Below, piece after piece: positions 42,708 to 49,802 of a stretch of DNA of 64,000 nt. The notes below the pieces were generated by a model. It was not told the DNA's origin. It did no database searches and worked only from the letters and a program-made list of their open reading frames with translations. The DNA lies in assembly GCF_022763345.1 (NCBI RefSeq), contig NZ_JALEGS010000100.1, positions 1 through 64,000 of the forward strand. Reading direction: 5' to 3'. The translations under genes and the position numbers were made by a program. Source of the DNA: Phaeodactylibacter sp. (lineage in GTDB: Bacteria; Bacteroidota; Bacteroidia; Chitinophagales; Saprospiraceae). Position 1 is the first letter of the stretch. Every line of letters begins with the position of its first letter.

Positions 42708-44912
42708 ATGGCGAACAGTTTGCGCGACATCTTTCACAAGAAACTCATCCCGGTCACCTTTGAGCGGACGGTGGGCCTGTTTGGAGCGACCACGATCGGT
42801 GTGGGCGCACTGATGGGCGCCGGTGTTTATGTGCTCATTGGCCTGGCAGCGGGCGTAGCGGGCCCTTCGGTCTGGATATCCTATATCCTTTGCGGAGGGC
42901 TTGCTTTTTTGACGACGCTACTTTTTGCAGAGATGGCGAAGCTCGTGCCCATCTCGGGAGGCGGATATGCCTATGCCTATCAGTCCCTGGGTAGTCTGGG
43001 CGGCTTCGTGACGGGCTGGTTCCTTGCCCTCGGCAGCATCTTTGCCTGCGGGCTATATGCCATTGGTTTTGCAGAATACTTCACGGCGATATTGGGTTAT
43101 GAAGTACCCGCTTTTGGCGTAAAAGCTACGGCAGGAGGATTGGTCCTGCTCTCTTCTTACCTCAATGCCAAAGGTACAGAAGGGGCTGACCGCATTCAAA
43201 ACCTGCTGACCTGGGGCAATCTGGCGATCCTGATCGTTTTACTCCTGGGATCCGCCCTGTTCCTGCAGCCCGAGCTGGCTGTTCCGACCTTCCAAACCGG
43301 CTATAGCGGCACCTTTAGCGCCATAGGCATCATCTACATTTCCTTTTTCGGTTATCAGTTGATCGCCAATAATGCGGATGAAATCCGGGAGCCTACCGTG
43401 ACCATCCCCAAGGCGATGAAGCTTTCCATGGGGATCGCTTTTGTTTTTTATCTCTTGGTGGCAGTCGTCAGCATCATGGTAGTGCCCTGGCAGGATTTAG
43501 CGAAAAGCAGTGCCCCTCTGGCAGATGTAGCTACCGCTGTTTTTGGAGGCTTTGGGTGGCTGCTGATTTCGCTGGGTGGTATTTTGGCGGCGGCTGGAGC
43601 GCTCAACAGCACCCTGTTATCACAAGGCAGGCAGATTTACGCGATGGGACGCGACCGGTTTGTGCCGGACCTGCTGGGCAAAGTGCACGAGGGGGCGAAG
43701 ACGCCAAGAGCAGCGATTTTGGCCGGAGGTATCCTGATTCTTGTTTTTTTGCTGCTCTTTGACCTGGCTTTCATCGCCAAGGCGGCCAACTTCTGCCTGC
43801 TCGTTTCCCTGTTACCGGTATCGCTGGCCTTACGGCAAATTTACCGTACGCAGCCGGAGCGGCGCCCCAAAGCCCTGTGGAAACGCATTCTGCCGGAACT
43901 CACCTTTGTCGCCAATCTGGGCCTACTGTTTACGCTCGACTGGCTGTCTCTGTTCTTTGGGCTGCAGCTTACCCTGATTGGTGCGGGGGTGTATTTTTTC
44001 TATGCGCGCAAGCGGGTCTTCCGGCAGGAGACCGGCTTTCAGTTAACGCTGGCGGATGAAGGGCAGCGGATTCAACTGCGCAGTACCGAGCGGATTCTCA
44101 TGCCGGTGGCGAACCCCAATACCCAGCAAAGTATTTTTGAGCTATGCCATGCCTTACTAGCCACTAAAGGTGGGGAAATTGTAGCCCTGCATGTGGTAAA
44201 TACGCCGGAGCAGGTCGACTTCCGCACGGCGCTTTCCGAATCTGATCAGTCGCTGGAACTACTGGAACGCACTGCGCTCTGGCCTACTGCGAAAGGCGTG
44301 AAAGTCAAACCGGTCATCCGCGCTTCCCACAAGCTGGGGATGGGCATCGTGCATGCCGCCGAAGAGGAAAACTGCGATATTACCGTCATGGGCTACGCGG
44401 GCAAGTCTGCCAAACCTGCTACGCTCAATCTACTGGAACAAGTACTCAACAAAGCACCCACGGACTTTATTTTCTTCCGCTTGCAGGGTTCGGGAACTGC
44501 CTTCCAGCCCAAGCGCATCGCGGTCTCCCTGGGCAGTCGCCTGAACCTCAACCTGATGGTGCGCCTGGCCGGAGCATTGGCGACACAGTTTGGCGGGACG
44601 GTCACTTTTCTCAATATCCTGCCAAAGGACTTTACCGCTGCGCAGCAGGCGGAGTCTGGCAAAATTTTCATAGAAGCCATTCAGCGGCACTCGGCACGGG
44701 CGCTGTACAACACACAGGTACTGGCTTCTGACAACCCCATTGATACGCTGGTGGAAAAGTCGGGCGAATTTGACCTCCTCATTGTAGGCACCACCAAAGT
44801 GGGCTTCCTGCAACGTATGGTCGTAGGCAATTTCACGACCCAACTGACCGAGCGGGCACACTGCAGCGTCGCAATAGTGCGGGTGAAGCCGATTGCAAGG
44901 CGGGTTTTGTAA
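42708..44912 (+). CDS. APC superfamily permease with two C-terminal UspA domains
   Basis: Protein of 734 residues. Residues about 15-440 are an amino acid-polyamine-organocation transporter with 12 predicted membrane helices; it has the unwound helix-1 motif TTIGVGALMGAGVYVLIG and the helix-6 stretch GIIYISFFGYQLIANNADEI. Residues about 455-595 and 605-728 are two universal-stress-protein-type domains (RILMPVANPNTQQSIFEL and KRIAVSLGSRLNLNLMVRLA; second ends LLIVGTTKVGFLQRM). They probably sense nucleotides on the cytoplasmic side and gate or regulate transport. The substrate is normally an amino acid, but could be another solute. It lies directly downstream of the LCIB-type gene. Confidence 0.88.
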   Translation: MANSLRDIFHKKLIPVTFERTVGLFGATTIGVGALMGAGVYVLIGLAAGVAGPSVWISYILCGGLAFLTTLLFAEMAKLVPISGGGYAYAYQSLGSLGGFVTGWFLALGSIFACGLYAIGFAEYFTAILGYEVPAFGVKATAGGLVLLSSYLNAKGTEGADRIQNLLTWGNLAILIVLLLGSALFLQPELAVPTFQTGYSGTFSAIGIIYISFFGYQLIANNADEIREPTVTIPKAMKLSMGIAFVFYLLVAVVSIMVVPWQDLAKSSAPLADVATAVFGGFGWLLISLGGILAAAGALNSTLLSQGRQIYAMGRDRFVPDLLGKVHEGAKTPRAAILAGGILILVFLLLFDLAFIAKAANFCLLVSLLPVSLALRQIYRTQPERRPKALWKRILPELTFVANLGLLFTLDWLSLFFGLQLTLIGAGVYFFYARKRVFRQETGFQLTLADEGQRIQLRSTERILMPVANPNTQQSIFELCHALLATKGGEIVALHVVNTPEQVDFRTALSESDQSLELLERTALWPTAKGVKVKPVIRASHKLGMGIVHAAEEENCDITVMGYAGKSAKPATLNLLEQVLNKAPTDFIFFRLQGSGTAFQPKRIAVSLGSRLNLNLMVRLAGALATQFGGTVTFLNILPKDFTAAQQAESGKIFIEAIQRHSARALYNTQVLASDNPIDTLVEKSGEFDLLIVGTTKVGFLQRMVVGNFTTQLTERAHCSVAIVRVKPIARRVL

Positions 44913-44973
44913 GCAACAGCCGTTTTCATCAGACTGTACCAAACGATTTTTACAATCCGGCAAAAGACAATAC

Positions 44974-45618
44974 ATGCCAAAGATCAAAATTTGCTGTATC
45001 AGCAGCATTGAAGAAGCTCAACTCGCCATACGGTACGGAGCGGACGCGCTCGGGCTCGTAGGCCCTATGCCGAGCGGTCCGGGCACACTAACGGACGATG
45101 CCATCGCGCAGATTGTACCTGCCATACCGCCACCGGTTGCCAGCTTTTTGCTTACCAGCGAGACTGAAGCGGACGCGATCATCGCCCACCACCAAAAAGT
45201 CCATACCACCACCCTGCAGTTAGTAGACGCCCTGTCAGAAGGCACCTACACGGATATCCGGGCGGCACTGCCGGCTGTCAAGCTCGTTCAGGTTATTCAC
45301 GTTCTTGATGAGCGCTCTGTCGAGGAAGCCGTCCGGTTATCGGAATCGGTGGATGCACTGCTGCTCGACAGCGGCAATCCCAACCTCAAAATCAAGGAAC
45401 TTGGTGGCACCGGGCGTACGCACGACTGGTCACTTAGCCGCCGGATTGTGGAACAAGCCCGGGCTCCGGTTTTTCTCGCCGGCGGCCTGAATGCTCAAAA
45501 CGTCCGGCAGGCCATTGAGGCCGTACAGCCATTTGGCATTGACCTGTGCACCGGAGTCCGCACCGATGGCCAGCTTGACGAGGCGAAGTTGGCGGCTTTT
45601 TTCCGTGCAGTTGCCTGA
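44974..45618 (+). CDS. Phosphoribosylanthranilate isomerase-like protein (TrpF family), outside a trp operon
   Basis: Protein of 214 residues starting at ATG 44974 (MPKIKICCIS); the upstream frame overlaps the permease gene. It has the TrpF TIM-barrel marks: the active-site Cys at position 7 in KICC (usual KICG), Asp132 in LLLDSG as general acid, the phosphate-binding GGLNAQNV and the GIDLCTGVRTDG block near the C-terminus. TrpF isomerises N-phosphoribosylanthranilate in tryptophan synthesis. Here there are no other trp genes nearby, and the KICC change and short loops suggest a paralogue that may act on another substrate. It follows the permease gene by 61 bases and converges on clpB with a 9-base gap. 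Confidence 0.72.
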   Translation: MPKIKICCISSIEEAQLAIRYGADALGLVGPMPSGPGTLTDDAIAQIVPAIPPPVASFLLTSETEADAIIAHHQKVHTTTLQLVDALSEGTYTDIRAALPAVKLVQVIHVLDERSVEEAVRLSESVDALLLDSGNPNLKIKELGGTGRTHDWSLSRRIVEQARAPVFLAGGLNAQNVRQAIEAVQPFGIDLCTGVRTDGQLDEAKLAAFFRAVA

Positions 45619-45627
45619 CAGACGTAC

Positions 45628-48231
45628 CTATTTCTTTTCGAACGTCAGTTCGTCATCCTTTTCAGCTACCACGATGGTGTCACCCGCAACAAAAGTGCCC
45701 GCCAGTACATGCTTGGACAGCTCATTGACCACCTCTTTTTGAAGGACCCGCTTCATGGGCCGGGCACCAAACTGCGGGTCGTAGCCCATTTCAGCCAGCA
45801 GGTCTTCGGCAGCCGGTGTCAGTTCGATGGACATACCCTGGTCGCCAAGCATTTTTTTCACCTTTCGTAGTAGCAAGTGGAGAATCTGCTTGATTTCCTC
45901 CCGGGTTAACGGCAGGAACATGATGCGCTCATCAATGCGGTTCAGAAATTCCGGGCGCAGCTCTTCTTCCAGCAAGTCGAAGACCTCATCTTTGGTAGCA
46001 TCCAGCACTTCCGGCTGTTTGTCTTCCGGCAATTCGATCAGATCCTCAAAATTTTCAAGGATAACCTCCGCCCCCATATTGGAGGTCATAATGATGAGGG
46101 TATTCCGGAAATTGGCTACCCGCCCCTTATTGTCGGTCAGGCGGCCATCATCCAGCACTTGCAGGAGGACATTAAAGGTATCCGGGTGTGCTTTCTCGAT
46201 CTCATCCAGCAGGACGATGGAATAGGGTCGGCGGCGCACCGCTTCAGTCAGTTGCCCGCCTTCATCGTAGCCCACGTAGCCCGGAGGCGCACCCACGAGG
46301 CGGGAAACCGCATGCCGCTCCTGATACTCGCTCATATCGATGCGGGTAATGGCTTTTTCGTCATTAAAAAGGACTTCCGCAAGGGCTTTGGCCAGTTCAG
46401 TTTTGCCCACGCCGGTAGGCCCGAGGAAGATAAAGGAGCCAATGGGACGGTCCACGTCCTGCAACCCTGCCCGGCTGCGGCGCACGGCATCGGCCACGGC
46501 GCGTACGGCTTCATCCTGACCGATCAGGCGCTTGTGCAACTCGTCCTCCAGGCGCAGGAGCTTGTCCTTTTCACTTTGCAGCATTTTGGTCACCGGAATG
46601 CCCGTCCAGCGGGAAACGATCTCGGCAATATCATCGCCGGAAACTTCGTCGTTGGTGAAGCGCTTTTCTTCAGAAAGCTCGCCCAGTTTTTCCTCGGCCG
46701 CTTTGAGCATGGCTTCCTGTTCCTGCATCTGGCCATAGCGGATTTTGGCCACCAGCTCGAAATCACTGTTGCGTTCGGCTTTGGCGGCCTCAGTTTCCAG
46801 TTCCTCCAGGCGCTTTTTGATGCCCTGAATGGTGTCCACGATTTCCTTTTCGTTCTTCCAGGTGGCGCGGATGCCGTCCCGCTTTTCCCGGGCGTTGGCA
46901 ATCTGCTCATTGATGGCTTCCACCTTACGGTCGTTGCCTTCCCGCTTTAGGGCTTCCCGCTCAATTTCCAGCTGACGTACCCGGCGGTCCCACTCGTCTA
47001 TTTCTTCCGGTACGGAGTCCAGCTCGAGCCTTAGTTTAGCAGCTGCCTCGTCAATCAGATCAATAGCCTTGTCCGGTAGGTGGCGGTCGGCGATGTACCG
47101 GTGGGACAACTCCGCAGCAGCGATGAGCGCACTGTCCAGTATCTCGATTTTGTGATAGACCTCATACCTTTCCTGTAGCCCGCGAAGGATGGAGATGGTA
47201 TCCTCCACACTGGGCTCTTCGATCAAGACAGTTTGAAAGCGGCGCACCAGGGCTTTGTCTTTCTCAAAGTACTTTTGGTATTCGTCCAAAGTAGTTGCTC
47301 CGATGGTGCGCAGCTCGCCCCGCGCCAGGGCCGGCTTCAGTATGTTGGCTGCATCCATAGCGCCATTGCCCCCGCCTGCTCCGATAAGGGTATGGATTTC
47401 ATCTACAAACAGGATGACTTCGCCATTGGAGTCCGCGACTTCCTTGATCACGGCTTTCAGGCGTTCTTCGAATTCCCCCTTGTATTTCGCACCGGCAATC
47501 AGGGCAGCGATATCGAGGGTGAGGATTTTCTTCTCGCGAAGGTTTTCGGGCACATCGCCTTGTACGATCCGCCAGGCAATGCCTTCCACGATGGCGGTTT
47601 TCCCTACGCCCGCTTCGCCGATCAGGATAGGGTTGTTTTTCTTACGGCGGCTCAGGATATGGAGCACGCGGCGGATTTCCTCATCGCGGCCGATGATGGG
47701 GTCAAGCTTGCCGGATTCTGCCCGCTCGTTGAGGTTGATGGCGAATTTCTTTAGAGAATTGTAGCCGCTTTCTGCGCTTTGGTCAGTGACTTTACGCCCC
47801 TTGCGCAGCTCTTCGATGGCGGCGCTAAAGGCTTCCTCCGTAGCGCCCTCGGCCTGTAGTAATTTGCCCGTTTCATCGTCCCCAAGGGCAATACCCATCA
47901 GCATGAGCTCAATAGAAATATACTCGTCACCAAAGTCAGGCAAGAGTTTTTTTGCCCGGCTAAGGGCTTTATTTGCAGGCTTAGTCAGGAATTGCTTTTC
48001 GGTGCCTTTCACCTTCGGGGTGGCCACAATGGCTTTTTCCACCCCCTTGCGCAGGGCGGTCATACTCACACCGCATTTGCTGAAAAGGAAAGTGGCCACG
48101 TCTTCTTCTATTTCCAGAATACCCCGGACGAGGTGGGCGGTGCCGACCTGTTGCTGGTCTAAACTCCCGGCGATTTGCTGGGCTTTCTGAATGGCTTCCT
48201 GGGATTTGGTCGTGAAATTATCGTAGGTCAT
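45628..48231 (-). CDS. clpB: ClpB chaperone (Hsp100 disaggregase)
   Basis: Protein of 867 residues, full length for ClpB. It is an ATP-driven hexamer that resolves protein aggregates with DnaK/DnaJ/GrpE in the cytoplasm. Order: N-terminal Clp repeat domain (1-150), AAA1 with Walker A GEAGVGKT, a coiled-coil middle domain (about 410-525; EWDRRVRQLEIEREALK), AAA2 with Walker A GPTGVGKT and sensor motif RPEFLNRID, and the C-terminal FGARPMKRVLQ signature. The substrate-binding pore loops are present (KYKGEFEERL and GYVGYDEGG). A possible promoter with a TATTTTTT box lies 25 bases upstream. It is a stand-alone heat-shock gene, convergent with the TrpF-like gene. Confidence 0.98.
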   Translation of the reverse strand: MTYDNFTTKSQEAIQKAQQIAGSLDQQQVGTAHLVRGILEIEEDVATFLFSKCGVSMTALRKGVEKAIVATPKVKGTEKQFLTKPANKALSRAKKLLPDFGDEYISIELMLMGIALGDDETGKLLQAEGATEEAFSAAIEELRKGRKVTDQSAESGYNSLKKFAINLNERAESGKLDPIIGRDEEIRRVLHILSRRKKNNPILIGEAGVGKTAIVEGIAWRIVQGDVPENLREKKILTLDIAALIAGAKYKGEFEERLKAVIKEVADSNGEVILFVDEIHTLIGAGGGNGAMDAANILKPALARGELRTIGATTLDEYQKYFEKDKALVRRFQTVLIEEPSVEDTISILRGLQERYEVYHKIEILDSALIAAAELSHRYIADRHLPDKAIDLIDEAAAKLRLELDSVPEEIDEWDRRVRQLEIEREALKREGNDRKVEAINEQIANAREKRDGIRATWKNEKEIVDTIQGIKKRLEELETEAAKAERNSDFELVAKIRYGQMQEQEAMLKAAEEKLGELSEEKRFTNDEVSGDDIAEIVSRWTGIPVTKMLQSEKDKLLRLEDELHKRLIGQDEAVRAVADAVRRSRAGLQDVDRPIGSFIFLGPTGVGKTELAKALAEVLFNDEKAITRIDMSEYQERHAVSRLVGAPPGYVGYDEGGQLTEAVRRRPYSIVLLDEIEKAHPDTFNVLLQVLDDGRLTDNKGRVANFRNTLIIMTSNMGAEVILENFEDLIELPEDKQPEVLDATKDEVFDLLEEELRPEFLNRIDERIMFLPLTREEIKQILHLLLRKVKKMLGDQGMSIELTPAAEDLLAEMGYDPQFGARPMKRVLQKEVVNELSKHVLAGTFVAGDTIVVAEKDDELTFEKK

Positions 48232-48255
48232 TTAAGCCTTTTTGATTTTGAGGGT

Positions 48256-48284
48256 AAAAAATACAGAAATTCAAAGATGGGCAA
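48256..48284 (-). promoter_or_regulatory. Candidate clpB promoter
   Basis: On the minus strand a TTG (48282-48284), an 18-base spacer and TATTTTTT (48256-48263) approximate the Bacteroidota TTG-N17-23-TAnnTTTG promoter. The last base of the -7 box differs (T for G). It lies 25 bases before the clpB start. Confidence 0.4.
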
Positions 48285-48315
48285 TTTTGATCGACCAGTT
48301 TCCAAAGAATTCGGA

Positions 48316-49686
48316 TTATTCAGGCAGATAAGTGAGGGTGCCACAGGTCTCTCCGCCCGAGGGCTCAAAAGCCCAGGACTTCAAGCTGCGGACCACTTGT
48401 GCTACCCATTTTTGGTCAAAAGCGCCCTGCTGAACCGGCATTACTTTCACTACTTCACCGGAGGCGGCAACGCAGACTTCAAATACCACAGGTGCGGCAG
48501 GCCTTTCAGGCAGTGCATTAGACCGGAGGAGCTTCCGGCTGCTCAGGCCAGCAGACCATCTCACACCCACTGGTAAAGAAACGGGTGGCACAGTGGGTTC
48601 CACCACTTTGCCCGGTACTTCATCCGCCGGATACTGTTCTTCTGTAGCGCTTTTTTCGCCGTTGGAGAGCAAATACAGGCCGCCGAAGCCAACTATCAGC
48701 ACGACACTTGCCGCGATGGAGAGCCGGCGGGCCAGGTTTCGACTTGTAGCCTTTGGAGCGGCTGGTTGTGGCTGCTGCTGTTGTTGCACTGTACTCCGTT
48801 TGGGATTGATGGTTCTTGAAGGCCGGGTTACCTGCTCCTCCTTTGCAGCCGGAGAGAGCGGGTCGGTACTCCGGGGTGCAGCGGGTGCTCCGGGAAATGC
48901 ACCGCCGCCTGTCATTGTGGGGCTGGGCGGATGTATACCGGGCGCAGATAAGGCGACTCCTGCGGCACGAAATGTAGCGGGCTCTGTTGCTTCAGATTCT
49001 GTTACGATCTGCACCCGTTCTTCCCAAGTAATATTGCGGCGTTCGCGGGCGCCCATTACTTCTTCGATGACGGTCAGTTTAAGTAGCAGCCGAAAGGTCC
49101 CTTCCCGTATGGGCTCCACATAAAACTTCCACTCTGTATAGGCTCCCACCTCCAGAAACTGCCGCTCATCGTGATAGGTGCGGATATGGAATGCCGGTTG
49201 GCTGTTGGCATCGATCAACTCCGCTTCCATAACTTCTGAAACGGTTACTTCTTTAACCTCTACGGCTTCTGTCAGCTCCAGATTATCCGCGATGACGGCG
49301 CGGTCGTAGGCCAGGCGAATGACGCAGACTTCCTCCCTGCCCACTTCCATTTGCCGGGGAATTTTGTGCAGCAGCACGCCTCTTCCTTTAGGCTTTAGCC
49401 CGGATGCAGCAGCATTAAAATCTGCAATTTCCAACCCGTCAATCCATTCCAGCAGGTGCAAACGGATGCGGTTGTAATCCAGCTGAAGGTCTTCATTGGA
49501 TTTTACGCCCATGACTTTGGCCCGGTTGGCTTCATTGAGCTGAGCTTTCAGCAAAAGCAACTCGTCTGCCTTTGTGCTACCCGCTGGCAACCGCTCTTCG
49601 ATTGAGTCAAACGCTCTACCCAGGCTTTCACTCAGCAAGTGGCGCCAGGTTCGTTTCCATTCCAAGAGTTGTGCTTCCGTAGTCAT
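48316..49686 (-). CDS. Membrane protein with effector-associated-domain-like N-terminus and TonB-like C-terminus
   Basis: Protein of 456 residues from ATG 49686 (MTTEAQLLEW). Residues 1-90 resemble effector-associated domain 11 of Bacteroidota conflict systems: a helical hairpin with DELLLLKAQLNEANRAKVMG and YNRIRLHLLEWIDGL. About 95-235 is a beta-rich domain of unknown type (GVLLHKIPRQMEVG, VCVIRLAYDR, YTEWKFYVEP). A Pro/Gln-rich linker with a QQQQQ stretch follows, then one membrane span near 322-343 (LSIAASVVLIVGFGGLYLLS). A C-terminal domain (about 400-456; VVFEVCVAASGEVVKV ... LKSWAFEP) resembles TonB-type C-termini. No enzyme domain is present. A TATATTTG box sits 4 bases before the ATG, so the mRNA may be leaderless. 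Confidence 0.65.
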   Translation of the reverse strand: MTTEAQLLEWKRTWRHLLSESLGRAFDSIEERLPAGSTKADELLLLKAQLNEANRAKVMGVKSNEDLQLDYNRIRLHLLEWIDGLEIADFNAAASGLKPKGRGVLLHKIPRQMEVGREEVCVIRLAYDRAVIADNLELTEAVEVKEVTVSEVMEAELIDANSQPAFHIRTYHDERQFLEVGAYTEWKFYVEPIREGTFRLLLKLTVIEEVMGARERRNITWEERVQIVTESEATEPATFRAAGVALSAPGIHPPSPTMTGGGAFPGAPAAPRSTDPLSPAAKEEQVTRPSRTINPKRSTVQQQQQPQPAAPKATSRNLARRLSIAASVVLIVGFGGLYLLSNGEKSATEEQYPADEVPGKVVEPTVPPVSLPVGVRWSAGLSSRKLLRSNALPERPAAPVVFEVCVAASGEVVKVMPVQQGAFDQKWVAQVVRSLKSWAFEPSGGETCGTLTYLPE

Positions 49687-49690
49687 CCTC

Positions 49691-49717
49691 CAAATATACA
49701 TTTTTTTGGCAGCTCAA
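49691..49717 (-). promoter_or_regulatory. Candidate promoter implying a leaderless transcript
   Basis: An exact TAnnTTTG box, TATATTTG (49691-49698 on the minus strand), ends 4 bases before the ATG at 49686; TTG at 49715-49717 is 16 bases upstream. With the usual spacing the transcript would begin at or next to the start codon. Confidence 0.45.
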
Positions 49718-49740
49718 TAGCGTGGGATCAGGTACGAAAA

Positions 49741-49770
49741 AGAGGGCAAAACCACGCGGTCCAGCCCTCT
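49741..49770 (-). terminator. Terminator of the 49803-52475 gene
   Basis: On the minus strand AGAGGGC ... GCCCTCT (outer pairs 49741-49747 and 49764-49770) with inner ACC/GGT pairing, followed by TTTTTC. It lies 33 bases after the stop codon. Confidence 0.75.
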
Positions 49771-49802
49771 GTATTACACTTAAACAATAAAACGAATTCT
49801 TG

